This document shows positions 32,833-43,119 of a DNA stretch of 64,000 nucleotides, piece by piece. Position numbers and translations under genes: made by a program. Source of the DNA: Phaseolus vulgaris. Taxonomy: Eukaryota > Streptophyta > Magnoliopsida > Fabales > Fabaceae. The stretch's first letter is position 1, and each line of letters opens with the position of its first letter. Under the pieces are notes generated by a model, which was given only the letters and a program-made list of their open reading frames with translations, made no database searches and was not told the origin of the DNA. Where the stretch lies: contig NC_023756.2 in assembly GCF_000499845.2 (NCBI RefSeq), positions 37,328,565 through 37,392,564 of the forward strand, given 5' to 3'.

Positions 32833-34985
32833 CTAGGCACCATTGACATTTATAATTCCCAATTCATTAAGCAGAAAATTAAACCTATCTTTAGCCAATG
32901 GTTTTGTGAACAGATCAACAAGTTGTAAATCAGTACCAATGAACTTAATCTCACATGTTCCATTAGATATGTGTTCCCTTAGAAAATGATGCCTAATTTC
33001 AATGTGTTTGGTTCTTGAATGCATGACAGGATTTTTGGTTAAGTTGATTGCACTTGTATTATCACACAGCAGAGGTATATGGTTAAGTAAGATACCAAAA
33101 TCATTCAATTGCTGTCTTAGCCATATGGTTTGAGCACAACAACTCCCTGCTGCAATGTACTCTGCTTCAGCCGTGGAGAGAGCTACACAAGCCTGCTTTT
33201 TGCATTGCCATGAGATCAAGCTTGATCCAAGCAAGTAACAGGTTCCACTTGTGCTCTTCCTATCAATTTTGCAACCTGCAAAATCTGAATTAGAATATCC
33301 AGTTAAACTTAATGAAATATTACCTGGATACCACAAGCTAACTTCTTTAGTTCCTTGCAAATACTTCAAAATCCTTTTGGCAGCATTGTAGTGTGATTCT
33401 TTAGGAGCAGATTGAAACCTTGCACACATGCACACTACAAACATTATGTCTGCCCTGCTGGCAGCGAGATACAATAGTGATCCTATGAGTCCTCTGTATT
33501 TGGTTTCATCAACAGGAATTCCAGCTTCATCATGATCCAAGTGACAGTTTGTTGAGAAGGATGTGCTGATTGGTTTACACTTGTCCATTTCAAATTTCTT
33601 CAGCAGATCCTTGCAATACTTAGCTTGACTTAAGAAAATGTCATCCTTGAGTTGTTGGACCTGCAAGCCTAGAAAATAGTTCAACTCACCCATCATTGAC
33701 ATTTCAAACTCACTCTTCATGACTTTTACGAAAGCTTCACACAATTCTCCATTGTTTGATCCAAAAATGATGTCATCCACATATACTTGTACTAGGATTG
33801 TGTCATCTCCTTTCTCAATGTTCCCAATGACATTATCAAGGGTTACGTCTCTAGGGATTTTCCACTCTTTTGGCAAACCTGCAGGCACAGTAGATTCTTG
33901 CATAGCATGTGTATCAACAGTATCAAAATGAATCGATTCATTTTGATTTAAAACAGATTTAAATTCATTACTGTCAAGGTCATCAGCAGCAGTTTTAGAT
34001 ATGCTATGATCAGTTTCATCAAAAACAACATGCATTGATTCTTCTACTATAAGCAACCTTTTATTGAAGACTCTATATGCATGACCATTCAAAGCATAAC
34101 CAATGTGCACACCTTCATCAGATTTAGCATCAAACTTACCAAGATTTTCTTTGCCATTATTCAATACAAAACATTTACACCCAAATACCCTAAGGTGACT
34201 CACACTAGGTTTTCTGCCCTTATACAATTCATATGGGGTTTTCTTAAGAATAGGTCTTATTAAGGTTCTATTCAACACATAAGCTGCAGTATAGACTGCA
34301 TCTGCCCAAAAATACTTAGGGAGCTTAGATTCATTTAACATGGTTCTAGCTAGTTCCTCTAATGATCTATTTCTCCTTTCAACTACACCATTTTGTTGGG
34401 GTGTCCTAGGGGCTGAAAAGGTGTGTGCTATCCCATGCTTCTCACAGAACCTCTCAAATCTAGCATTCTGAAACTCTCCCCCATGATCACTTCGAATTGA
34501 TTTAATGCAGCAACCATTTTCATTTTGCAGAATCTTTGCTAATTTCTTAAAGGCAGTGTAAGCATCATGTTTATGTGCAAGAAATAGAGTCCATGTAAAT
34601 CTAGAGTAATCATCCACAACAACTAAAGCATATAAATTTCCAGCCAAGCTAGCAACTCTAGATGGTCCAAATAAGTCCATATGCAGTACATCCAAAGGCT
34701 TTTTTGTAGAGACAATATCTTTTAAATTGAAAGAAGATCTGATTTGTTTACCTTTCACACAAGCATCACAGAGCCTGTTATCCTGAAATTTAATGTTAGG
34801 TAAACCAGAAACTAAATCCTTAGATTTCAGTTTATTTAAGTGATTAGTGTGTATGTGAGCTAACCTCGTGCCACAGCCAAGACTCATCACTTCTAGACAG
34901 CAAACACTCATTTGAAGAGTTTGTTTCCATGATATTCAACAGATATATGTTATTCACTCTCTTGCCAGTAAACAGTACCTTACTA
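32833..34985 (-). pseudogene. S2 pol with in-frame deletion of N-terminal reverse transcriptase
   Basis: The 692-codon frame from 34911 to 32833 has the pre-integrase block (RLAHIHTNHLNKLKS), integrase ([26 protein letters not shown] visible), then jumps near 33808 from the integrase tail (NIEKG) directly to [17 protein letters not shown]. About 220 codons of reverse transcriptase present in S1 are absent, but the frame stays open. The C-terminal reverse transcriptase and a complete RNase H follow, with ADIMFVV, STAEAEYIAAGSC and TKHIEIRHHFLREH. Protease, gag and the 5' LTR are lost at the junction with S3 near 34985. It cannot make a working polymerase. Confidence 0.92.
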
Positions 34986-35516
34986 TATTTCAAGATTCTT
35001 AATATATCAAAACTGTTTTTTCATAATATATCTAAGAATATAGTTTGTTATCAAATCTTAACAAACTCTTAATTGCATTTAAAATAGATTGGTCAAAGCA
35101 TTTAATGACTGGAGCGTATTCAGTTAAAGCATTTAAAGCTCAGTCAAAGAAAACAGTTTTTATGTTATGGTTTTAAAACAAACAATCTATTGCTTCCTCG
35201 AATCAATCGGTTGTTTTGTTACTTAACAAAATACACCATTCAAAAACAGTTTTCAAACTTTCTCAAAACACCTAAGTGTAAACAATCGGTTGTTTCGACA
35301 AAACAATCGGTTGTTTCAACTTAGTTTGAAAATCATTTTGCTTTGATAAAATTGAGATGCTAATTGCTTTGAGATTTAATCTAAGTGTTGATTACAACAT
35401 AGAACTACCCCAGAACAAGGCTAAAACCAGCACAGCAGCATCAAGCAAAGCAGAGGCTTCATCATCCTTCAAAGGATTTGGATTCTTCAAAACATTGAAC
35501 ACCACTTGGTTCAACA
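34986..35516 (-). repeat. S3 3' LTR (copia, alpha type), truncated to 531 bp
   Basis: It aligns without gaps to 40281-40811 of the S3 5' LTR and I count about four differences in 531 positions. It ends ggttcaaca with the polypurine tract next to it. The outer 610 bp are deleted together with the 5' half of S2. Motif pairs lie at about 35182/35205 (the first one mutated) and 35283/35303. Confidence 0.9.
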
Positions 35517-35924
35517 ATCTCCCCCTATTTGATGAAGACAAATCCCTTATGCTTGTGTTGTTCTTTGATTAAATCTGAGGCAATTCCTGCAATAGAACTT
35601 TGAGCAATACATTGAACTTCTGATATTTTGTTAGCATACAGATAAACAATTAAAGCTTAAAACATTCAATATCAGAACCAAATAACATCACTCAAACTGT
35701 TTTTAACAAAATGAAAAACAGAAACTTAAAACAAATTGAAAACACAGCATATATCTCCCCCTATTTGTCTTCACAAATAGACAAAGATAAGAGATAAAAT
35801 AAGACATTGTTCACATTACATCAGAATAAACCAGCAACAGCAGAAGGAGAGAAATTTTAAAAACCAGAAAAGAGAACAGCCAAAAACAATCGATTGTTTC
35901 TATGCCCAATCGGTTGTTTTTCTC
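35517..35924 (-). other. S3 3' untranslated region with polypurine tract and a motif pair
   Basis: The tract atctccccctattt (35517-35530 on the plus strand) abuts the LTR. A second ctccccctatttg occurs at about 35755. The motif pair caatcgattgttt / caatcggttgttt lies at about 35886-35920, just beyond the original end of ORF3. No gene is seen. Confidence 0.6.
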
Positions 35925-36048
35925 TCAGTCTTCTTCATCAGCAAACTGTAGATCAAAGATTTGATTCTGGACAGCTTCAATCTGTTCGTCCAGTGTCATA
36001 AACCTTACATCCATGTTGTCAAACCTTGTGTCAATCCTCTAAAAGTTG

Positions 36049-37116
36049 CTAACACAGATCATGAAGGCTTCTTTGATTTTCAGCAAAGGTATCTAGCCTA
36101 TTCACCATGAGTCTTTCAAAAGGAGACATGGTTTGCATTCTTTCTCCTTGATGTTCAGCATCAGCACTAGGTCCTGCATCTTGAAAATCTTCAGCTAGAT
36201 CTTCATCCATGTCAGCAGGTTCATCTTGTGCAAGGTGAGCAGCACCACTTGATGAGGCACCATGATCACCATCCTTACTTAACCATTTTCCACCTATTTT
36301 TGTGAAGCCCATCTTGCTGAGTGATCCATTGTTCAACTCTTGAGTTGACTTGACCATCTCAGAAGTTTCATCTTCAAGATTAACTTCAAAATAGAGTAGA
36401 AACTTAGATATTAAAACAACATAGGGATAATGGTAATCGGCTAACCTCATGGCTTTTTGCATATGTTCCTTGATTATGTGAATCCAATTGATCTTCACTT
36501 TCTTGGTGATACAGAAGATATAAACCAGATCTTCTTCAGTCAACACAGAGTGGTTGCTCCCCCTAGGAGTTAGGATCCAAGTTACAATGAGAGCAAGCAA
36601 CCTCTCATCAAGCTTCAAGCCTCCAACCGAGCAAGTGGTAACTTGAGATTGATTGTTCTTCAAGCAACTTTTGTAGAACTGGATTTTGTTGAAATCTTCT
36701 ACCACACCAAGGTTTCCTTTGTTGATTCTTAATCCAGAAAACTTAAGCCCAGCTACTGCAACCCAAACCTCATGGGTTATCTCCATCTCCACACCTTTCA
36801 CATGAGAGACCAAGTTGTTTCCCTCAAACTTCAAGTTGGTGTAGAAGACTCTCACCAAATCTGGATATATGTTCCCTTTGAGCTCCAGAAACTTTCTGAG
36901 TGACTGGTCTTTGAGAAGCTTCCTCACATTGTCAAGTTTTTTACTCTTCAGCCAATTGAAGCACACAACCTTGGGGTTGTTTATTTTCTTGACACTTGTT
37001 TCATATCTATACTTCTCAATGAGATCGGTGTCACCAGAAAACCAGCTTTCAAGCCTTCCTCCAGACCTTACAGCTCTGGTTTTGACTCTTTTAGCAGCGG
37101 GAGGGGTTGATTCCAT
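36049..37116 (-). CDS. S3 ORF3, env-position accessory protein, 355 codons, C-terminal tail out of frame
   Basis: An open frame from MESTPPAAKRVKTRAV to a TAG at 36049. The core (residues about 23-230) parallels the S1 and S2 proteins: LESWFSGDTDLIEKYRYETS, NPKVVCFNWLKSKKL, GNIYPDLVRVFYTNL, LLALIVTWILTPRGSNHSVL, then IHIIKEHMQKAMRLADYHYPY. A basic N-terminus (AAKRVKTRAVR) could serve nuclear import. An acidic Asp/Glu-rich linker lies at about 290-325, followed by FERLMVNRLDTFAENQ. Beyond the stop, 35925-36048 in another frame still encodes the expected helical tail (RIDTRFDNMDVRF...), so a small frameshift has removed about 40-45 residues. It lies downstream of gag with pol absent. The role is unknown. 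The family name 'putative plant transposon protein' is recalled, not searched. Confidence 0.7.
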   Translation of the reverse strand: MESTPPAAKRVKTRAVRSGGRLESWFSGDTDLIEKYRYETSVKKINNPKVVCFNWLKSKKLDNVRKLLKDQSLRKFLELKGNIYPDLVRVFYTNLKFEGNNLVSHVKGVEMEITHEVWVAVAGLKFSGLRINKGNLGVVEDFNKIQFYKSCLKNNQSQVTTCSVGGLKLDERLLALIVTWILTPRGSNHSVLTEEDLVYIFCITKKVKINWIHIIKEHMQKAMRLADYHYPYVVLISKFLLYFEVNLEDETSEMVKSTQELNNGSLSKMGFTKIGGKWLSKDGDHGASSSGAAHLAQDEPADMDEDLAEDFQDAGPSADAEHQGERMQTMSPFERLMVNRLDTFAENQRSLHDLC

Positions 37117-37223
37117 GACAGCAGAGATGAAAACTCACTTAATAGAGAATTTCAAGAGATGGTGCAAGAGATATTGCAAGAGATGTTGCAATTGGTTGTT
37201 CTTGATGAAAGAAATCTGCACCT

Positions 37224-37234
37224 GATTTTATAGC
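37224..37234 (-). promoter_or_regulatory. TATA-like box upstream of S3 ORF3
   Basis: On the minus strand gctataaaatc lies about 110 bp before the ORF3 ATG. It differs from ctatataaat of S1/S2 but keeps its place. Confidence 0.4.
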
Positions 37235-37907
37235 AGAAAGAAAATCAATCTGAATTTAATTTCATTCAATGGGTACCTGATTTTCAGAGAGAGGACTTGA
37301 CTCTGTTCTGCACTGAAAAATGTCAGAAAAAGCTGAAAATCACATGGTCTTCACATGTGATCTTTGACTAGTCATTAAGGCTCTTGAATTTCCAAGATTT
37401 TGGAATATATTCCTTTATGACAGTTGTGACTCCTTTCTGAACGTGATCAGCTTTCAACACAGATCCTTTGACCAAGATTCTCCCTTAGAAAAATATCTGC
37501 AACGGCTAGAAATTCAAAAAATCAGTTAAATCAATTTCTTCACAGTGCTGTCAGACTCAAAACAGTCGGTTTTTTCGAAGAAACAATCGGTTGTTTTTCT
37601 GCAGCAATTAAAAACTTGATTTTGTAATTTTTAACCATAAACAGAAACAGATTAAGGCACATGACATTGATTGAAAGACAATTAATTATAAGAAAGAACT
37701 TTGAAACAGAAATTGAGAACAAATAAAAGGAAGGTCTTATCCTTGTGTTGTTTCTTCAATGAGCCAATTGCTTGTTGATCAAGAAAGCTTCTTTTCACTG
37801 TTTTGACCTTTTCCATATCATTGATTCAGCTTCAATGATTTCATTGTTCTTCAACAGCTTGATCAGAAGGCTCAATTCTTCCTTTTCTTTTCATTTTTCC
37901 TGCATAA
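37235..37907 (-). other. S3 gag-ORF3 intergenic region; pol absent
   Basis: This is the only sequence between gag and ORF3. No protease, integrase, reverse transcriptase or RNase H motif is visible in any frame, whereas S1 has about 3 kb of pol here. A motif pair (cagtcggttttttcg / caatcggttgttt) lies at about 37563-37600. It may contain the ORF3 promoter. Confidence 0.65.
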
Positions 37908-39611
37908 TCAAATACAAGTTGCAAGATTTGGTCCCCTTACAAATTTGGGTCCATTTGGCTTTTCTTTGCTGTTAGAAACATCACATCCCTTAGGAATCCC
38001 TTTCATAAAACCTTTAGGAACATAATATTTTCTAATTTTACAGAATCTAACAGAGTGGCCTTTCTTCATGCAGTAAAAGCATGTAACAACCGGTTGTTTC
38101 GTCTTAACAATCGGTTGTTTTTCTGATTTTTTCAAAAAACTTTTTGAAAACCTATCTTGCTTGTTCTGTGGATTGAAGCCTAAACCAACCTTTCCAAAAA
38201 CACAGCTTTGAGATGCCAAGACATTCTCAAAGTTTGATTTCCCCTTTGAAAGCTTGTCCACAGTTTCAACAAGATAGTGAACCTTTTTCTCAAGATTTTC
38301 ACAATTTGTGCAAATGAGAGTATCACACTTGCAAGAGGCATTTTTGAAATGATTTTCCAATTTTTCAAAATCACTTTTTGCTTTTCTCAGTTCCTCTTCA
38401 AGTGATTTAACTTTCTTTTCAAGCCCATTGTTAAGATCTTTCAATCGGTTGTTTGAAAGAACTAATCTATTAGCTTCATCATGTGTTTCTTGAAAAGCTT
38501 CAAGCAATTGACTATAGTTTTGTTCATTTAAGGAAGCACATGAACTTACCTCACTTGAACTGCAAGAATCATCATCATCATCCTCAGTAACTAAGCATAT
38601 GTTGGCTTTGTCATCTTCACTTGATGAAGAACTTGATGATGACACTTCATTTTCATCCCAAGCTATGTAGGCCCTTTTTGTTTTGCCTTTCTTCTCCTTG
38701 TAGCTTGTCTTTTTCTCTTTGCTCTTGTTGGGACAATCAGCCTTTATGTGACTTTGCTCACCACAACCAAAACAAGTATAGTTATTTGAATTAAATTCAT
38801 TGGGTTTCTTGTTTCCATACTTATCCTTGTTGTTGTCATTGTTGCGGTTTCTCTTGAGGAATTTGCTGAATTTTCTTGACAGCAAACTTAGATTTTCCTC
38901 ATCACTATCATCACTTGAATCTTGCTTTCCCTTATGTTTGGATGCTTTCAAGGCTATGCTCCTTGTGTGCTTATCTTCACTTTCTTGAACATTGAGTCTA
39001 TTCATCTCTAGCTCATGTTCCCTAAGCTTTCCAAACAAAGAAGCAACACTTAATGATGTTAGATCTTTAGATTCGGAAATAGCAGTTACCTTTGGTTGCC
39101 ATGCTCTATCAAGACATTTCAAGATCTTGATGTTCAGCTCTTCTTTGTCAAACGTCTTGTCTAGGCTCATAAGGTGATTTATGATGTGTGTAAACCTTTT
39201 CTGCACTTCAGCTATGGTTTCACCTTTCAGCATTCTAAACATCTCATATTCTTGGATGAGTGCATGCTTTCTAGCTCTTTTCACCTCATTTGTTCCTTCA
39301 TGAGTGACTTCCAAAGCATCCCACATTTCTTTTGATGATTTGCATTGTGAGACCCTGAAAAACTCATCAGAATTTAAAGCAGAGGTTATAATATTTTTGG
39401 CAATGCAATCGAATTTGGCCTTCTCAATGACAGAACCATCTTTTTCAAATGTTGGGATAAAAGGGCCATTTTCAATTGCATCCCAAATTCCTTTGTCAAG
39501 AGATTCCATAAATATTTTCATTCTAACTTTCCAAAACTGGTAATTCAAACCAAAAAACAAGGGTGGTCTGTTTATTGAGGCACCTTCCCCAAACGGTAGT
39601 CTATCAGCCAT
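37908..39611 (-). CDS. S3 gag, open, about 568 codons
   Basis: The start is taken at 39611 (MADRLPFGEGASINRPP), because S4 begins the same way (MAEKLPLGEGASINRPP). The same frame opens 7 codons earlier, at 39632. It has the UBN2-like capsid region with FWKVRMKIFMESLDKGIWD, then KRFTHIINHLMSLDKTF, a first CCHC zinc knuckle CFGCGEQSHIKADC, an acidic/serine stretch, a long coiled coil (ETHDEANRL...KKVKSLEEELRKAKS) and a second knuckle CFYCMKKGHSVRFC near the C-terminus. Two CCHC knuckles and this length fit Sirevirus gag. Just before the second knuckle the peptide KQPIVKTKQPVV is encoded by a copy of the LTR motif pair. The frame is uninterrupted, so S3 could make capsid protein. Confidence 0.85.
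   Translation of the reverse strand: MADRLPFGEGASINRPPLFFGLNYQFWKVRMKIFMESLDKGIWDAIENGPFIPTFEKDGSVIEKAKFDCIAKNIITSALNSDEFFRVSQCKSSKEMWDALEVTHEGTNEVKRARKHALIQEYEMFRMLKGETIAEVQKRFTHIINHLMSLDKTFDKEELNIKILKCLDRAWQPKVTAISESKDLTSLSVASLFGKLREHELEMNRLNVQESEDKHTRSIALKASKHKGKQDSSDDSDEENLSLLSRKFSKFLKRNRNNDNNKDKYGNKKPNEFNSNNYTCFGCGEQSHIKADCPNKSKEKKTSYKEKKGKTKRAYIAWDENEVSSSSSSSSEDDKANICLVTEDDDDDSCSSSEVSSCASLNEQNYSQLLEAFQETHDEANRLVLSNNRLKDLNNGLEKKVKSLEEELRKAKSDFEKLENHFKNASCKCDTLICTNCENLEKKVHYLVETVDKLSKGKSNFENVLASQSCVFGKVGLGFNPQNKQDRFSKSFLKKSEKQPIVKTKQPVVTCFYCMKKGHSVRFCKIRKYYVPKGFMKGIPKGCDVSNSKEKPNGPKFVRGPNLATCI
38086..38122 (-). promoter_or_regulatory. Alpha motif pair inside gag codons
   Basis: On the plus strand caaccggttgttt and caatcggttgttt lie about 21 bp apart, matching the paired motif of the alpha LTRs. 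A third single copy (caatcggttgttt) lies at about 38442 in the coiled-coil part. S1 gag lacks the pair at the equivalent place. Confidence 0.6.
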
Positions 39612-39653
39612 TTTGAAAGATTTTAGGATCAACTTGAATGACTTACAAGAACC

Positions 39654-39670
39654 AAGCTCTTGATGCCAAT
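39654..39670 (-). promoter_or_regulatory. S3 primer binding site
   Basis: The minus strand reads attggcatcaagagctt directly after the LTR end at 39671. It matches the S4 site at 63875 and is an initiator-methionine-tRNA type site with one base changed from tggtatcaagagc. Confidence 0.8.
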
Positions 39671-40811
39671 TGTTAGAAAAGATGGCTTTAAACTAGAGGG
39701 GGGTGAATTGTTTAAAGGGGTTTTCGCAAACTTTTTAAAGCTAGAATGAACTTATTTCAGAAACCAATTGATTCAGCAATTCAGTTAGCCAAAACAGCAA
39801 GCAAAACTGTAATACTAGGAAAAACAATCGGTTGTTTCTTCGAAACAATCGGTTGTTTATACCAGCAAACAACAAACAAACTGAAATTAAAGAGTTAGGG
39901 ATAGAAAGATTGTGCACAGTTGTTTATACTGGTTCACTCCAAACTAGAGCTACATCCAGTCTTCTCAGAAACCCTGAGGATATCCACTAAGCAACCACAC
40001 CTTGATCACTTACACCACAACCAAGAGAATGACCTTGAACACCTCAAGAAACACACTCTCCTTGGCCAACACTAAGATTGTTGATCTTGAACACCTCAAG
40101 AACACACAGCCAATCTCAGCAACACACACAAACGAATTGTTCAGCAGTTTACAAAAGATTACACTTGTTACAAATGGAAATCTGAAATCAATACAAGAGA
40201 ATCCTATTCAGCACTTTGATCAATCTCTCAACTCTTTAGCAATCTCAGAATGCTTTGAAAAACTCTTAGCTGAAAAACTTTATTTCAAGATTCTTAATAT
40301 ATCAAAACTGTTTTTTCATAATATATCTAAGAATATAGTTTGTTATCAAATCTTAACAAACTCTTAATTGCATTTAAAATTGATTGGTCAAAGCATTTAA
40401 TGACTGGAGCGTATTCAGTTAAAGCATTTAAAGCTCAGTCAAAGAAAACAGTTTTTCTGTTATGGTTTTAAAACAAACAATCGATTGTTTCCTCGAATCA
40501 ATCGGTTGTTTTGTTACTTAACAAAATACACCATTCAAAAACAGTTTTCAAACTTTCTCAAAACACCTAAGTGTAAACAATCGGTTGTTTCGACAAAACA
40601 ATCGGTTGTTTCAACTTAGTTTGAAAATCATTTTGCTTTGATAAAATTGAGATGCTAATTGCTTTGAGATTTAATCTAAGTGTTGATTACAACATAGAAC
40701 TACCCCAGAACAAGGCTAAAACCAGCACAGCAGCATCAAGCAAAGCAGAGGCTTCATCATCCTTCAAAGGATTTGGATTCTTCAAAACATTGAACACCAC
40801 TTGGTTCAACA
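39671..40811 (-). repeat. S3 5' LTR (copia, alpha type), complete, 1141 bp
   Basis: It has termini TGTTAGAAAAG and GGTTCAACA, and motif pairs at about 39825/39847, 40477/40499 and 40577/40597. Next to it GATGT (40812-40816) would be one copy of the target duplication; the other copy is deleted. It is inserted at the very edge of the LTR-like segment at 40814. Confidence 0.92.
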
Positions 40812-40813
40812 GA

Positions 40814-41337
40814 TGTCGCCACTTGAGAGTCCCAAGAACCTCCCAAGATATGACTAGGAAGAAGAGTAGAGAACAAGTCTCACACAACTCTCTCACCAAT
40901 TTGGTATAGTTTCTTTACTCAAAAATTCAATTTCAACTTTCAACTTATGTTTAAAAAAGCAAGTCTCCTCTTTATATAGGCATAGAGGACCGATCATGAA
41001 AAGGTAAAACTACATGAAGAGTCACTTGTAAATGAAAAGGCAAGGCATATGAAAAGACAAGGTAAATGCCACCCCTTTTCAAGTCACTTCCTTATTCTAG
41101 AAAAGTGACTTTTCCTACTACTTCCCTTTTAATGTTCTATCTTGAAACTATTCTAAAAATATTACAAAAGATATTAATTGGGCTTGGGCCTGATCTTTTG
41201 AGAAGACTAATAAGAAGAACTTTAAATGCTTTAGTCTTTGTCCATTTCTTCTATTGATGAAGTCTTTATTTGCTTGTTGAGATGACCCTTCAAGTATAGC
41301 ATCCTTGGACATCTTCATGTATTTTTGGTGCACATCA
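40814..41337 (-). repeat. LTR-like segment of another retroelement, reverse orientation
   Basis: It starts tgtcgccacttgag and ends gtgcacatca. On the minus strand it has TGATGTGCACC at the start and a TATA-like cctatataaagagg (about 40969-40982 on the plus strand) two thirds along, the plan of an LTR. No primer binding site or coding partner is next to it. The family is not recognised. Confidence 0.45.
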
Positions 41338-41700
41338 CAATTGTCGCCAATATTTTTCTTATGCTAAGAAGGTTTATGTTGAGGACCAACAACAACAGGA
41401 TTTTTAGCATTAAACACATGACATTGAGCAAGATCATGCCCAATCTCTTACAATGAGATAAAAAAAGAGGAAGACACTCATTCCGCATCAGCTATGAAAG
41501 CAAAACCTTAACGTTCAACCAAGAGTTGATTAGGAAGATAGGATAAAAGATCAATACCAACCAACACTCTAGCAAAAAAACCCTATCTTTTTCATTGTAT
41601 GATCATCTGAAGACAAAAGGGTATTAATTCCTCCAGCAATAGAAAATATGGTAGTGTTTGTCTGCATGAGTGCTAAATGTAAATATAAATCTAAACACTT
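41338..41700 (-). pseudogene. LINE ORF1 relic (nucleic-acid-binding, zinc-knuckle type)
   Basis: Minus-strand frames in sequence order give IFSIAGGINTLLSSDDHTMKK, ARVLVGIDLL...LLVER, GFAFIADAE and GHDLAQCH, separated by frameshifts and stops. The arrangement resembles the DUF4283/CCHC-type ORF1 of plant L1-like elements (FARVLVDIDL...LVERKGF...C..C..LGHD...C). No other LINE domain adjoins. Confidence 0.55.
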
Positions 41701-43100
41701 TAGAGTTAGAGAGCATCAAGTGAAAGTTTTTTCATTCTTGATTCAACCTTTGCATTTCTATTACCTTCTTGTGTGTTAAAATATAGGAATTTCCATTCAC
41801 ATTTTTCTTAATTCCTTGATTTCTTGAAATTATATCATGTCAGTCATTATGCATTCTTAGAATTTGTTATTTGTCATTTGAACTGTTTTTATATTTTATT
41901 CTTTTTTAGTCCTTAGAGTGTTTTGCCTAAGAGTGCAAAAGGATAAGTGTGAGAGTATTTGATGAACATAATTTTATTCACACTTATTAACCTTAATTAC
42001 AATTTATTGGAATGTAATAATAAATTAAAAAAAATCATTTGTCTTAATTAATATTCTTTGAATTGGGTTTATTTGGGTCTTAATTATTATTTCTATTAGT
42101 TCTCTATTTTGAAATTAAGTTGTTTCTTTTGGATAAAAAAAAATCTAAAATAAAGAATTATAGAATTAAATATGGAAATATCTTAGAAAAAGGAATTGAA
42201 TGCAAATTTCTGCAGGGATATTCTCTAAAAATCCTACAATTACATTTTCTCTACAATATCCTTCAAAAATAGAGAAAATATACTTTGAAGATATTATTCA
42301 AGAAAATCAGTTGTCTTCCATGTAATATCCTGCAGATCTAGTTCTCATCCTTCTAGTTACTTTTATTGTTAATCTTCATCTATTTTTTAATCTATATGTT
42401 TTTTTTGGCCTAATAAATTATCATAATCATTACACAGCTACTCACTTATGATCATTTTCAGTACACTCATTAGTCTTAACTAATGAACTTCAAGACCTAA
42501 CCTTCGATTTCAAATTGCTCTTGAACTAAGATATCCCACATTTTCAGTAATCTCTAAATAGATTACATTTTAGAATTATCTTTGATAATTAAGAAAAATA
42601 AGCATTTATCTGTGAAGCTTGATGAGAAATTGAAAATGGTGGAGAGTACTTGATGGTAAAGTGACAAAGACAGAGGACTATATCTCAACAACCGAATCTT
42701 CCATGGACATTTTCATTCTGATAAAGGATTGTTAATTAAGTAATTAAGAAAAGTTCACTAAAGAATGATTGAATTAAGGGTTTTGGTGAGTGTGCAGTGT
42801 TAATGGGTCCACTTCATGGATCTTCTAATGCTTCACCTTTTGCTTTTCAATTATTATTTCTATTTTCACTCCCCAATGGGTTTTTAGTCAAACTAAATTT
42901 AATTTTGCCTTGAAACATTATTAAACAAACAAACTAAATAAACTAACAAATTGCACAAGAAACACATGTTTTAATTTTTCAATGAAAGGAATGGATGATT
43001 ATAACTTTATATATTATTTTATTTTATTATGAAAAAGTGTTAGTTAAATTTTATAATTGTATAAAAAAGATTATAAAAAAATGGTGGTTAAATTTTATTT
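41701..43100. other. A/T-rich sequence, no gene seen
   Basis: About 1.4 kb without long frames, tandem repeats or recognised element ends. The 68-codon frame at 42995 is a chance frame running into the CACTA-like repeats. Confidence 0.5.
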
Positions 43101-43119
43101 ATTTAGAATTAAAATTACG

